Notes: generated by a model not told the origin, from the letters alone. Counted from the first letter of the stretch, positions 1 through 9,033 are shown. The stretch is DNA of 64,000 nt from Mobiluncus sp034180645 (GCF_034180645.1 NZ_JAXFNY010000008.1:1-64000); one strand, 5' to 3'. Program-made: numbers and translations.

Positions 1-2
1 AT

Positions 3-127
3 GGCATCGCGAAGCGAGTGAGCCATCGCGTTGATGGCGGAGGCGGCGTAAAAGCGACGTCTGGGGGACGTCGCGCCGCCGTAGCTCCAAGCGGGAAGGG
101 GCATCGCGAAGCGAGTGAGCCATCGCG
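3..127. repeat. pair of 28-bp direct repeats with a hairpin between them
   Basis: The same 28 bases occur at 3-30 and 100-127. Each copy carries an internal inverted repeat, with GGCATCGCG facing a GCCATCGCG-like arm around GAAGCGAGTGA. Between the copies, GCGACGT (54-60) pairs with ACGTCGC (68-74). No convincing reading frame covers 1-174. This looks like an intergenic repeat cluster behind an upstream gene that lies outside the window. Confidence 0.6.
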
Positions 128-162
128 GTGGTGTGGTGACATATCAAGGGAACAACTTTGGG

Positions 163-174
163 TAAACTGTAAGG
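163..174 (+). promoter_or_regulatory. -10 element placing the transcript start on the parA start codon
   Basis: TAAACT at 163-168 is followed by six bases and then the GTG at 175, so the expected +1 falls on the start codon. No Shine-Dalgarno sequence precedes the GTG. No good -35 is seen; GTGACA at 136-141 would need a long spacer. Confidence 0.4.
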
Positions 175-1038
175 GTGAATGCTAACCAACCCGCGATGAT
201 GCCTGTTCCTGATACGGATAAAGAGTACCCCGTTCCGAAGCCTCTGAAAGGCCACGGTCCGGCGCGGATTATCGCCATGTGTAACCAAAAGGGCGGGGTT
301 GGCAAAACTACGACATCCATCAACTTGGCGGCAGCCTTGGCAGAATACGGCCGCAAAGTACTGCTGGTAGATTTCGATCCACAGGGCGCGGCTTCGGTCG
401 GTTTAGGAATTAACGGTCACGAGATGGACACAACTATCTATTCCCTGATGGTCGGCCCGCACCGCGACTTGACGACTGCCGATGTCATTCACCACACCAG
501 CACGGAAAACCTCGACATCATTCCGGCCAACATTGACCTTTCCGCCGCGGAGTTGCAACTGGTAAACGAAGTGGCGCGGGAATCTATCCTGGCTCGGGTG
601 CTGCGGGAAGTAGAGCCGGAATATGACGCGATTATTATTGACTGCCAGCCGTCACTAGGTTTGCTCACGGTCAATGCTTTGACGGCGGCTCACGGGGTCA
701 TTATTCCGGTATCTACTGAATTTTTCGCCCTGCGCGGGGTGGCGCTGCTGATGGAGACTATTGAAACCGTGCGTGACCGGTTGAACCCGAAACTGCAGTT
801 GGACGGCATTTTGGCGACGCTGGTGGATTCGCGAACCCTCCACTCCAAGGAAGTTCAGGAACGCCTGCTCGAAGCCTTCCAAGACAAAATGTTCTCCACC
901 GTCATCAAACGCACTGTGAAGTTCCCCGACTCTACCGTGGCGACCCGGCCTATCACCGAATTTGCCCCCACCCATGAAGGAGCCCAAGCCTACCGCCGCT
1001 TGGCGCGCGAAGTGATAGCTAAGGGCTATGTCGCCTAA
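175..1038 (+). CDS. parA: ParA/Soj-family ATPase
   Basis: Chromosome-segregation ATPase of the MinD/ParA class that binds DNA when ATP-bound, 287 aa. The deviant Walker A is KGGVGKTT at residues 39-46, Walker A' is VDFDPQG near residue 65, and Walker B is IIIDCQPSLG near residue 150. The first 30 residues are a variable tail. The GTG at 175 has no ribosome-binding site but sits at the expected transcript start; ATG codons at residues 8-9 are alternatives. It overlaps scpA by 11 bp, so this is the scpAB-linked ParA of many actinobacteria, not a plasmid partition gene, and no parB lies beside it. Confidence 0.93.
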   Translation: MNANQPAMMPVPDTDKEYPVPKPLKGHGPARIIAMCNQKGGVGKTTTSINLAAALAEYGRKVLLVDFDPQGAASVGLGINGHEMDTTIYSLMVGPHRDLTTADVIHHTSTENLDIIPANIDLSAAELQLVNEVARESILARVLREVEPEYDAIIIDCQPSLGLLTVNALTAAHGVIIPVSTEFFALRGVALLMETIETVRDRLNPKLQLDGILATLVDSRTLHSKEVQERLLEAFQDKMFSTVIKRTVKFPDSTVATRPITEFAPTHEGAQAYRRLAREVIAKGYVA

Positions 1039-1867
1039 CCCTGACCCGAACCTGCTCGTCACGTCACCGGACAACCAAGAACCGGCAGACTTGGACACGG
1101 CGGATACCCCCGCTTTTGAGGTTCATTCACCCGAGTACACCGGGCCGTTTCACCTGCTGGCGGACTTGGTTGCGAAACGCAAACTGGACATCACGGCTTT
1201 TGCCCTCGCCGAAGTGACCGCGGATTTCCTCGCTTACCTGGACAAATGGCCCAATCTGGCCGAAGCGACCGAATTCCTGGTTATCGCGGCAACTCTGTTG
1301 GACATCAAAGCGGCGCGGCTCTTGCCGGGCATGGCTGACAGCGAGGAGGACTTGGAACTCCTGGAAGCCCAGGACCTGCTGATTTCCCGACTCATTCAAT
1401 ACCAAACCTATAAAGAAGCCTCGAACTATGTTGAGGAGCAGCTGGAGGTCTTTCAACTGGTGACAGGACGCGTGCCGGGAGACGAGCCGGCTCTGAAACA
1501 CGTCCTAGCGGAACTGAAAACCCAGATTGACCCCGAGGAGTTGGCTCGCCGCGCCGCCAGCACCTTGTACGCGGTTCCTCCACAAGTCCTGGTCTCCCAC
1601 CTGCACGATCCGCTCGTTTCGGTTCATGAGCAGACCGCGGTGCTGACCGAGCGTCTGCAACGTGCCCGCACCCTCACGTTTAAAGAACTTGTGGCAGACG
1701 CCAAAACACTGCCGGTAATCATTTCGCGATTCCTGGCTCTGCTGGATATGTATCGCTCCGGGGTATTGAGTTTTACCCAGGAAAATCCTTTAGGTAAGTT
1801 AGTTATCACCTGGGTCGGCTCCAGCGAAACCGAGACCGAACCCCAGATTGAGGACGAATGGGAATGA
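1028..1867 (+). CDS. scpA: segregation and condensation protein ScpA
   Basis: Kleisin subunit of the bacterial condensin, bridging SMC heads and binding ScpB dimers; 279 aa. The kleisin core begins near residue 37 with FHLLADLVAKRKLDITAFAL, and the helix after it carries FLVIAATLLDIKAARLLPG, typical of ScpA. The C-terminal winged helix includes FKELVADAKTLPVIISRFLALLDMYRSGV. The ATG lies inside the end of parA and the gene overlaps scpB by 10 bp, indicating translational coupling. The acidic C-terminal tail is ordinary for the family. Confidence 0.95.
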   Translation: MSPNPDPNLLVTSPDNQEPADLDTADTPAFEVHSPEYTGPFHLLADLVAKRKLDITAFALAEVTADFLAYLDKWPNLAEATEFLVIAATLLDIKAARLLPGMADSEEDLELLEAQDLLISRLIQYQTYKEASNYVEEQLEVFQLVTGRVPGDEPALKHVLAELKTQIDPEELARRAASTLYAVPPQVLVSHLHDPLVSVHEQTAVLTERLQRARTLTFKELVADAKTLPVIISRFLALLDMYRSGVLSFTQENPLGKLVITWVGSSETETEPQIEDEWE

Positions 1868-2526
1868 GCGACGACCAAGAATTATGGGCTTCACTGGAAG
1901 CTATTTTGATGATTACCGAAGCGCCGGTAGGTGTGGACGTGTTGTCCGTAGCCCTGCAGACCCCGGAAACAGAGGTGTACGCCGCCCTGCAGGGGTTGGC
2001 TGCGGAATATCGCGGTGAAGGCGGGGAGGGAGCCCTGTTCGGCCGCCCGCGCGGATTTGAGCTGCGAGAAGTCGGCGGCGGGTGGCGTATCTACGTGGCG
2101 CCGCGGTTTCAAACCTTGGTGCAGCGCTTCGTCACCTTGGGTTCTACCGGTCGGCTCTCACAAGCGGCGTTGGAAACTTTGGCGGTAGTGGCTTACAAAC
2201 AGCCCTGTACCCGCGCCCAAGTCGCAGCCATTCGCGGGGTGAACGTGGATTCGGTAATGCGTAACCTGGCGGCGCGCGGGCTCATCGAGGAATGCGGCCA
2301 AACGAACCTTGGAGCTTTGCTGTACCGTACCACCGCGGCTTTCCTGGAACAGACCGGGCTGGACAGCCTGGATCAGCTACCGCCCTTAGCTCCATATATG
2401 CCGGCTAACCCCGATTTGTCTCAGGTCTTGGCGGCGGAAACGGCCGACATGCTGTGGGATGCTCAAACTCAACGCAGTGCGGAAGACAGCGAAATCAATG
2501 ACACAGAAAGCAGTACAGATGACTGA
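1858..2526 (+). CDS. scpB: segregation and condensation protein ScpB
   Basis: Winged-helix partner of ScpA in the SMC complex, 222 aa. Two winged-helix domains are visible: residues ~1-90 (LEAILMITEAPVGVDVLSVA) and ~95-180. The second holds the family signature around LSQAALETLAVVAYKQP, followed by VAAIRGVNVDSVMRNLAARGLI. The ATG at 1858 overlaps scpA; a second in-frame ATG at 1864 is equally possible. The C-terminus from about residue 185 is acidic and probably disordered. It is the third gene of a parA-scpA-scpB operon. Confidence 0.95.
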   Translation: MGMSDDQELWASLEAILMITEAPVGVDVLSVALQTPETEVYAALQGLAAEYRGEGGEGALFGRPRGFELREVGGGWRIYVAPRFQTLVQRFVTLGSTGRLSQAALETLAVVAYKQPCTRAQVAAIRGVNVDSVMRNLAARGLIEECGQTNLGALLYRTTAAFLEQTGLDSLDQLPPLAPYMPANPDLSQVLAAETADMLWDAQTQRSAEDSEINDTESSTDD

Positions 2527-3334
2527 GTCGGAAACCAAAAACACCGTGACCAGTGCCGACACGCCCTTGCCCGAGCCGGAAACTGAAACCCAGACCCGTC
2601 CCGAAGCCACCAGCGAACCCGAGCGTCTCCAAAAGGTATTATCCCGTGCCGGCGTCGCCTCCAGGCGTGCCAGCGAGGACCTGATTGCGCAGGGCCGCGT
2701 CCAGATAAACGGCGAAACCGTGCGAGAAATGGGGGTAAAAGTCCTGCCTACGGACCGGATTACGGTAGATGGGCAGCGGATTCACACCGATACGGTCCTG
2801 CAGGTCTGGGCTTTTCACAAGCCCGTTGGCACGGTTTCTTCGATGCAGCCCGAGGACGATCGTCCCTGCATCGGGGACTGGGTGACGAAACTGCCCGAGC
2901 GGGTTTATAACGTGGGTCGATTGGATGCAGCTACGGCGGGATTGCTGCTGTTGACCAACAATGGTGAGCTGGCGAACCGAATCATGCACCCGTCTTACGA
3001 AGTCCCGAAAACCTATGTTGCGGTGGTGCAAGGCCAGGTCAAGATGGGTTTGGGTAAGGTGCTGCGCCGCGGGGTCGAGCTGGAGGACGGCACGGTGAAA
3101 GTCGATAAATTTAAGCTCATCGAAGTGCGCAAGGGCTCCTCAATCGTGCAGCTGACCCTCCATTCGGGCAAGAACCGCGTGGTGCGCCGCCTGCTCTCTG
3201 AGGTGGGCCACCCGGTGTCCGCCCTGACTCGCACCGGCATCGCCAACCTGACTTTGGACGGTCTGAAAGAAGGCCAGTTCCGGCTGCTGCATGGCAACGA
3301 GTTGGCCACCCTGCAAGAAATGGTGGGACTATGA
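2519..3334 (+). CDS. RluB/RsuA-family rRNA pseudouridine synthase
   Basis: Isomerises a uridine in rRNA, probably 23S; 271 aa from this start. An N-terminal acidic, Pro/Thr-rich tail is followed by an S4 RNA-binding domain (RLQKVLSRAGVASRRASEDL, then GRVQINGETVREMG). The catalytic domain includes YNVGRLDAATAGLLLLTNNG, where RLD holds the catalytic Asp, and NRVVRRLLSEVGHPV. The start chosen is the ATG overlapping the scpB stop region; in-frame ATGs at 2459 and 2498 would only add residues translated from scpB sequence. The gene order scpA-scpB-rluB is widely conserved. The exact target uridine cannot be told from sequence. Confidence 0.9.
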   Translation: MTESETKNTVTSADTPLPEPETETQTRPEATSEPERLQKVLSRAGVASRRASEDLIAQGRVQINGETVREMGVKVLPTDRITVDGQRIHTDTVLQVWAFHKPVGTVSSMQPEDDRPCIGDWVTKLPERVYNVGRLDAATAGLLLLTNNGELANRIMHPSYEVPKTYVAVVQGQVKMGLGKVLRRGVELEDGTVKVDKFKLIEVRKGSSIVQLTLHSGKNRVVRRLLSEVGHPVSALTRTGIANLTLDGLKEGQFRLLHGNELATLQEMVGL

Positions 3335-4560
3335 GCGAAACTTTGCCGCATTCCACCCCGCAGCCCGGTGCCGCCGTGGTCGGTACGCGTGGGCCGGTGT
3401 TAATTATCGGCGCAGGTTTGATTGGGGGGTCTGTTGGTTTGGCGCTGTGCCGCGCGGGAGTGAACGTTTACCTGCGAGATGCGTCCCCAACGGCGATGGC
3501 TTTGGGTGAAAGCCTGGGAGCCGGCCGGGTCTGGCGCGAGGGTCTGCCCGTGCCTTCCATAGTGTTGGTCGCTACCCCTCCCGATGTGACCGCCGGTGTC
3601 GTTTTGGCGGCGTTGCGGGAGTTTCCCGCGGCTTTCGTGTTTGATGTCAGTTCCGTGAAGGATGCGGTGGTGCACGAGGTCGTGGCGGGGGATAGTGCCG
3701 CGGCACCGCGCTATTGCTCGGTACACCCCATGGCTGGCAAGGAAGTGAATGGAGTGGGGGCCGCCACCGCGGACTTATTCGCGGGTCGGCCCTGGGTGGT
3801 GGTGGCGCACCAGGCGACCCGCCCTGATGTGGTGTTGGCGGCGCGGACTTTAGGGACAGACCTGGGTGCGTTCCTGTTGACTTTGGACGCTGACGAGCAC
3901 GACCGGGCGGTAGCGTTGGTTTCGCACGTGCCTCAGTTGGTGTCATCCTTGATGGCCGGGCTGCTGGTGACGGCCCCTCCGGCCGCTTTAGAACTAGCGG
4001 GGGGCGGCTTGCGCGACGTTACCCGCATCGCAGCCTCGGACCCGCGTCTGTGGAACGCCATCTTGGCTGGCAACGAAACCGCGGTGCGCGAAATCCTGGT
4101 GGAACTGCAAGGTCACCTGCAGGCTCTCATCGCCGGACTGAGCCCGGAAGGCCCTCGCGAAGCCGGCAACCCGGACGGTAATCCGACCGAAACAATCCCG
4201 CCCACCCGGCCTTGTGACCCCTCTCAGAATAGCGCGCGCACCGCCTGGAATTCTCCCGCAGTGGGCGCAATTAATACCGTGTTGGTGCGCGGTAACGAGG
4301 GCGTGGGCCGGATTCCCGGCAAGCACGGTGATGCCGCCTCGAAGTACGGAGTGGTGGCAGTGCTGGTCCCGGATGAGCCGGGCTTCCTGGGGCGTTTGTT
4401 CAACGAGGTGGGCTCTGCCGGTATCAACGTGGAGGATTTCCGCCTGGAACACTCTTTGGGGCAAGCGCGCGGGCTGGCCTACCTGTACGTGACGCCGGCT
4501 TCGGTAGAGCCGCTGATGGAACATCTGGCGAAGCAGGGCTGGTCGCTGGCAGAGGTCTGA
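3331..4560 (+). CDS. tyrA: prephenate dehydrogenase with C-terminal ACT domain
   Basis: Oxidative decarboxylation of prephenate to 4-hydroxyphenylpyruvate in tyrosine synthesis, 409 aa. The NAD-binding motif GAGLIGG is at residues 27-33. The TyrA signature CSVHPMAGKE lies near residue 130, and GGGLRDVTRIAASDPRLW is the helical dimer domain. Residues ~340-409 form an ACT regulatory domain (VPDEPGFLGRLFNEVGSAGI), implying feedback control by an aromatic amino acid. The linker at ~275-320 is Pro/Asn-rich and variable. The ATG overlaps the rluB stop by 4 bp, so the gene belongs to the parA operon. Confidence 0.93.
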   Translation: MSETLPHSTPQPGAAVVGTRGPVLIIGAGLIGGSVGLALCRAGVNVYLRDASPTAMALGESLGAGRVWREGLPVPSIVLVATPPDVTAGVVLAALREFPAAFVFDVSSVKDAVVHEVVAGDSAAAPRYCSVHPMAGKEVNGVGAATADLFAGRPWVVVAHQATRPDVVLAARTLGTDLGAFLLTLDADEHDRAVALVSHVPQLVSSLMAGLLVTAPPAALELAGGGLRDVTRIAASDPRLWNAILAGNETAVREILVELQGHLQALIAGLSPEGPREAGNPDGNPTETIPPTRPCDPSQNSARTAWNSPAVGAINTVLVRGNEGVGRIPGKHGDAASKYGVVAVLVPDEPGFLGRLFNEVGSAGINVEDFRLEHSLGQARGLAYLYVTPASVEPLMEHLAKQGWSLAEV

Positions 4561-4702
4561 ACCGGGGGCACGATACCGCAGTTTTTGGCATAACGGGTCA
4601 TTACAGGCCCTATTTGTCGGTAAGATAGGTTTGCTTAGGGCGTTACCGGTTTCACTGTGGAATACTGGAGCGTTGCTTAATATTTGGAAAGTGTAGGGGA
4701 GC

Positions 4703-5428
4703 ATGGAATACGCGAACTATGAGGCATTGCGCGAAAAAATTTTGGGACGCGGGGTAGTGGTCGCCATCGATGGACCCAGCGGTTCGGGCAAATCCACCAT
4801 TTCGCGTAGTGTGGCGGCAGCCCTGGACTTGGGATACCTAGATACGGGAGCGATGTACCGTGCCGCCGCCTGGGGCGTGGAACACCGCGGCGTGGATCTC
4901 AACGATCCCATAGCCATCGCGGCAGCGGTGCAGACCATGAAGTTCACCGTCAACGCGGTTCCCCACGCACCCAGGATTTTTGTGGACGGCGTGGATGTCA
5001 TGCACGTGATTCGCACGGACCACATCAACACCATCGTGTCCGCCGTCTCGAGTGTGCCGGAAGTGCGGACCACGCTGATTGCGCTACAGCGCGACATTAT
5101 CGCCCAGGCTCGCGAATCCACTCGCGGTATCGTGGTGGAAGGCCGGGACATCACCACCGTGGTGGCACCCGAGGCACAAGTGCGGATTCTTTTGACGGCC
5201 GATGAGGCGACGCGGGTCAGTCGGCGGGCTTTGGAAGATCAAGGCGATGCTCGCAGTGAAACTTTGGACCGGGAACGCTCCCTGGTTTTGGACCGCGATG
5301 CCCGCGATGCCAAAGTCACTTCTTTCCACAAAGCCGCCGATGGAGTGACCACGGTGGATTCCACCGATTTGAGCGTGTCGCAAACTTTAGATACGGTTAT
5401 GCGTCTGATTGATCAGGCGACGAATTGA
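4703..5428 (+). CDS. cmk: cytidylate kinase
   Basis: Phosphorylates CMP/dCMP for nucleotide synthesis; 241 aa. The P-loop GPSGSGKST is at residues 24-32, followed by LGYLDTGAMYRAAAW (NMP-binding helix) and the family motif VVEGRDITTVV. The LID region includes RVSRRALEDQ and the DRDARDAKV stretch. The start is supported by GGGGAG six bases upstream. The 142 bp before it are non-coding, with a possible -10 (TAAGAT near 4622), so cmk may begin its own transcript. It pairs with der downstream, the usual cmk-der arrangement. Confidence 0.95.
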   Translation: MEYANYEALREKILGRGVVVAIDGPSGSGKSTISRSVAAALDLGYLDTGAMYRAAAWGVEHRGVDLNDPIAIAAAVQTMKFTVNAVPHAPRIFVDGVDVMHVIRTDHINTIVSAVSSVPEVRTTLIALQRDIIAQARESTRGIVVEGRDITTVVAPEAQVRILLTADEATRVSRRALEDQGDARSETLDRERSLVLDRDARDAKVTSFHKAADGVTTVDSTDLSVSQTLDTVMRLIDQATN

Positions 5429-5472
5429 GGCTTGGACCGGATTCTGGCCAGGCAGTTACGCACGGGGGAGAA

Positions 5473-7044
5473 ATGACCGAGGAAACCACCGGAGACACCG
5501 GGGACACGACGCTGTCTCAACAGCCCAATCCGATTGCGCCCAGCGGTGAACTTCCGGAAATGGAATACGAAAACTTTGTCGATGATGGCACGGTAGACCC
5601 CGCGGACGCGGCGCGGGAAGCGATGTTGCGCGAGGGGTTGGAAGACTACGACCTAGAGCCGGAGGACCTGGATTTACTCTCCGGGGATATGACGCTGGAC
5701 GCCGCCGGATTGCCCGCCACCCCAAACTGGCCGACCCTCGCCGTGGTGGGTCGTCCCAATGTCGGCAAATCCACCCTGGTGAACCGCATTTTGGGCCGCC
5801 GTGAAGCTGTCGTGCTGGACGAACCGGGAGTGACGCGGGACCGGGTCACTTACGATGCAAACTGGAACGGGCGCAACTTCCACCTAGTTGATACCGGCGG
5901 CTGGGACGTGGGGGTTTCCGGGCTGGACCGGGCGGTTGCGGATCAGGCCGAAATCGCGATTGACCTGGCGGACGCCGCTCTGTTCGTGGTGGACGCGAAT
6001 GTGGGGGCGACCGCCACCGATGAGCGTTTAATGAAGCTGCTGCGTCGTTCGGGTAAGCCGGTGATGCTGGTGGCCAATAAAGTCGACTCGGAGCGGCAAG
6101 AGGCCGATGCCGCCGCCTTATGGAACCTAGGCATGGGTCAGCCCTACCCGATTTCTGCCCTGCACGGGCGCGGGACGGGGGACTTGCTGGACGCCATTTT
6201 GCAGGTACTGCCCGAAGCTGGGGCCACACCGGTGACTCGTGCCGAGGACTCTACGCCACGGGTCGCCCTCGTGGGTCGACCCAACGTGGGCAAGTCCTCG
6301 CTGCTCAACGCCCTGTCCGGGGCGGGACGAGCCGTGGTTTCAGAAGTTCCCGGCACCACTCGCGATCCGGTAGACGAGGTTTTGGAGCTGGACGGGCAGC
6401 AGTGGGTTTTTGTAGACACCGCGGGGGTGCGTCGGCGGGTCAAACGCAGCGTGGGGGCGGATTACTACTCGGTGTTGCGCACCCAAGCCGCCATCGAAAA
6501 CGCTGATGTGGCGCTGGTCTTGTTGGACGGTGGAGAACCTCTCACGGAACAAGACGTGCGGGTCGTGAACCAAGTCGTCGATGCGGGCCGAGCCTTAGTG
6601 CTGGTGAACAACAAGTGGGATCTAGTGGACGAATATCGTCAGGGTGAGCTGAAATACGAGCAAGAAGCGGATTTGGCGCACGTGTCGTGGGCGCCAAAGA
6701 TTAACATCTCGGCGAAAACCGGCTGGCACACGAACCGGATTACGCGGGCGTTGCAAGCCGCATTAGAGGGGTGGACGATTCGTATCCCAACCTCGCGTTT
6801 GAACGCGTTTTTGGGCGAGCTGGTCGCGGCTCATCCCCATCCACTGCGCGGCGGCAAACAGCCGCGTATCCTCTACGCGACCCAGGCGGGGGTGTGTCCG
6901 CCCCGTTTTGTCCTGTTTACGACCGGTTTTTTAGATCCCCAATATCGCAGGTTTATCGAGCGTCGGTTGCGCGAGACTTTCGGTTTTGTGGGTTCTCCGG
7001 TGCGCATCGGAGTGCGGGTGCGGGAAAAGCGGAAAGGTCGTTAG
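5473..7044 (+). CDS. der: ribosome-assembly GTPase Der (EngA)
   Basis: Essential GTPase for 50S subunit maturation, 523 aa. Two GTPase domains each start with GRPNVGKS (near residues 91 and 266). The switch regions are DEPGVTRD and SEVPGTTRDPVDE, with NKVD and NNKWD as G4 motifs. The C-terminal KH-like domain runs to the end (IGVRVREKRKGR). The ATG at 5473 has GGGGGAG just upstream, preferable to a TTG at 5425 that touches the cmk stop. The acidic N-terminal extension of about 85 residues is common in actinobacterial Der. Confidence 0.95.
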   Translation: MTEETTGDTGDTTLSQQPNPIAPSGELPEMEYENFVDDGTVDPADAAREAMLREGLEDYDLEPEDLDLLSGDMTLDAAGLPATPNWPTLAVVGRPNVGKSTLVNRILGRREAVVLDEPGVTRDRVTYDANWNGRNFHLVDTGGWDVGVSGLDRAVADQAEIAIDLADAALFVVDANVGATATDERLMKLLRRSGKPVMLVANKVDSERQEADAAALWNLGMGQPYPISALHGRGTGDLLDAILQVLPEAGATPVTRAEDSTPRVALVGRPNVGKSSLLNALSGAGRAVVSEVPGTTRDPVDEVLELDGQQWVFVDTAGVRRRVKRSVGADYYSVLRTQAAIENADVALVLLDGGEPLTEQDVRVVNQVVDAGRALVLVNNKWDLVDEYRQGELKYEQEADLAHVSWAPKINISAKTGWHTNRITRALQAALEGWTIRIPTSRLNAFLGELVAAHPHPLRGGKQPRILYATQAGVCPPRFVLFTTGFLDPQYRRFIERRLRETFGFVGSPVRIGVRVREKRKGR

Positions 7045-7155
7045 GGATTTTCCCGGTTTTTCAACGCTTTATCAGTTGATTGGCTCCCGGAGGCAGCAGC
7101 GGTTTTTTCTTCGGTTCCCAATAGGGTAAAGTGTCTATGTTGCTTTTCGGGCAAT

Positions 7156-7229
<74 letters not shown>

Positions 7230-7710
7230 CAGTTTGTTTAACGAGCGGTTTCCCACAATCGGCGGTGGCGGCCGGGAAGTTTCTGACTTCCGAATTGCTG
7301 AGAATAAATGTTTTCCTCAAAGTTCGCTATCAACAATTAATTCAAACCAACGGTAGGCCTGAAAACGTGCTCATAAACATTTGCAAATACCGCCGCACGA
7401 TTAGCTGTTACGGCGAGACAACCACCCTGAGTTAATCCCAAATCTGTGGACAAGCTGGGAAATCACTTAAATTCGCCGAGCGTTCCTGAATGTCTGAGTT
7501 TTTTCGGAGTATCTGTGAAAAATGAGTTGGTGGTCGGACAGCACATTTTCGACTTTCTCAGTGTTTTGAATAGACAATAGACACTTCAGGCTGAGAAATA
7601 TGGCTCTAAGTGCAATTATGTTAAAAAATGTGTTTCCGATACGTGTAAATGTCAATACAAAAATCATTTTAATGTCAGGTCAAATGACACTCCCGCCCAC
7701 ACCTCCAATA

Positions 7711-7726
7711 TGTGATATTGCTCACA
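7711..7726. promoter_or_regulatory. CRP/GlxR-type binding site
   Basis: TGTGA-TATTGC-TCACA is an exact match to the CRP-family consensus TGTGA-N6-TCACA, used by CRP and by actinobacterial GlxR. It lies about 170 bp upstream of the predicted start of transcription of the wall-protein gene at 7985, or could serve a transcript not seen here. Confidence 0.5.
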
Positions 7727-7885
7727 CCAATTTCCTATCTTTTACCGTCTGTAAGGGTTTTGAATGTTGATAATTCAGCGATTTTTCCTGTCACCTAGCT
7801 GAAAACTTACTGAAATGAATAATTTCACCAAATTTTGGAGTGCTTGGCACAGCAACCAATCCGCGTCATTAAGCCAAAAAAAGAC

Positions 7886-7963
7886 TATACTTATGAGTAC
7901 AGGTTGGCCGTCGGACAGGTAACTGTCAGGCGCTGACTGAGGAGCGATATACAGGGTATCGCT
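7886..7963 (+). promoter_or_regulatory. promoter and structured leader of the LAXTG protein gene
   Basis: TATACT at 7886-7891 is a good -10; the -35 (GCGTCA at 7863-7868) is weak. The leader has GACAG/CTGTC (7914-7918 with 7923-7927) and AGCGATA/TATCGCT (7943-7949 with 7957-7963) hairpins before the ribosome-binding site. Confidence 0.4.
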
Positions 7964-7984
7964 GGAGCATGGAGGTCTCCTATC

Positions 7985-8974
7985 ATGAAAAACTCGCATA
8001 AGCTTTACGCCGCAGGAGGCGGCTTACTTATAGCTGCGATGATGGGCTTTGCCCCGTCCTTCGCGGATGACGGCACTCAAGCCGCAATCGAAGCTGACCC
8101 CGCTATCGAAGTTGCGGGCGCTACAGCTACTGAAAATGACATTACTGTCGCAGGTACTGAGGAAACTGCCGAAGCGCAGGAAACTCAGGCTGAACCTGCT
8201 ACCTCAGAGGAAGCCACGGAAGAAGCTACTCCGGGCCTCGGAGCGGAACCAGCACCGGGTACAGAGCCAGCCGCGGAGGAAACTACGCCAGCTGCTGAAA
8301 CCCCTGATACTGAGGTTTCCGAACCTGCTGAGGAACAGACCGCTCCGGCCGAAGAAGGCACTGCCACCGAGACTGAGCCCGCTGAAGAGGCCGCTCCTGC
8401 AGAAACGCGGGTAGAAGCGGAGGAAGCTGCTCCCGCCGAGCCGGCTGAGGCTCCTGAGCCCGCCCCGGCGCGAATTGTTCCCGTCACTTACGTGGTGCCT
8501 CATTACAGCGCGATGGCTCCGGTGTCCACTCCGGTGGCCACACCTGACCCCCAGGCTCCTGCTCCGTTGCTGACCATGGCCAAGACCGAAAACACCCCGC
8601 AAGCTGACCCGAATGGTCAGTCCCAGGTCGTGTGGTTCGAACTTCCGGAACCTGCCGGTCCGGCACTGGTTCCCGGTCAGGCCACTCCGTTGCTGAACGC
8701 CGCAGTTTCTGAAGCTCCGGCAGTCAACGCGAACGTGGTTCCTGCCACCGATGTTCAGACTTCCGCTGTGCAGGCAGCTCCTGCTCAGCAGGCGCAAGCA
8801 AATCGGGCTCAGACCGTTGCCGAAGCTGGCAGCTTGAGCCGCTCCTTGGCTCGCACCGGTTCCGTTGCCCAGTACGCTGCTTTGCTCTCTGTCGCGGCCC
8901 TGATTGCTGGCGTCGGATTGCTGGCTGGCGCAGTCGTCACTTCACGGCGACGCGCCACCACGGTTGAACACTGA
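7985..8974 (+). CDS. secreted Ala/Glu/Pro-rich protein with LAXTG sorting signal
   Basis: 329 aa. Residues 1-27 form a signal peptide ending in PSFA. A long Ala/Glu/Pro/Thr-rich stretch follows (residues ~30-160), highly acidic and probably extended, then a Pro/Ala/Val-rich segment. The C-terminus is a cell-wall sorting signal: LARTG at 288-292, a hydrophobic helix and a basic RRR tail. LAXTG is the motif recognised by class E sortases of high-G+C Gram-positives, so covalent wall anchoring is inferred. GGAGG precedes the ATG. No sortase gene is in the window. The protein family is not recognised; it may be a stalk or surface-coat protein. Confidence 0.8.
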   Translation: MKNSHKLYAAGGGLLIAAMMGFAPSFADDGTQAAIEADPAIEVAGATATENDITVAGTEETAEAQETQAEPATSEEATEEATPGLGAEPAPGTEPAAEETTPAAETPDTEVSEPAEEQTAPAEEGTATETEPAEEAAPAETRVEAEEAAPAEPAEAPEPAPARIVPVTYVVPHYSAMAPVSTPVATPDPQAPAPLLTMAKTENTPQADPNGQSQVVWFELPEPAGPALVPGQATPLLNAAVSEAPAVNANVVPATDVQTSAVQAAPAQQAQANRAQTVAEAGSLSRSLARTGSVAQYAALLSVAALIAGVGLLAGAVVTSRRRATTVEH

Positions 8975-9006
8975 TTCGTTCAATCTAAATAACAAAACCT
9001 CCACTT

Positions 9007-9033
9007 GTTGGACCCGCCATTCGCGGGTCCAAC
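9007..9033. terminator. bidirectional terminator hairpin
   Basis: GTTGGACCCGC (9007-9017) and GCGGGTCCAAC (9023-9033) form an 11-bp perfect stem with a 5-nt loop. It lies between two convergent genes. The T-run is weak on both sides. Confidence 0.75.

Larger units (their letters stand above)
7230..7984. other. 755-bp non-coding, A+T-rich region upstream of the wall-protein gene
   Basis: No reading frame here has a ribosome-binding site or a recognisable product. The base composition is visibly more A+T-rich than the flanks. Structured elements are a CRP/GlxR-like palindrome at 7711-7726, a -10 (TATACT) at 7886-7891 and two short inverted repeats in the following leader. Confidence 0.6.

Noticed and set aside
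175..1038. Plasmid partition gene
   Set aside because: It is coupled to scpA-scpB and housekeeping genes, with no parB, replication gene or origin features.
8185..8797. Long antisense frames in the wall-protein gene
   Set aside because: They are by-products of the Ala/Glu/Pro-rich codon repetition; no start signals and no family resemblance.
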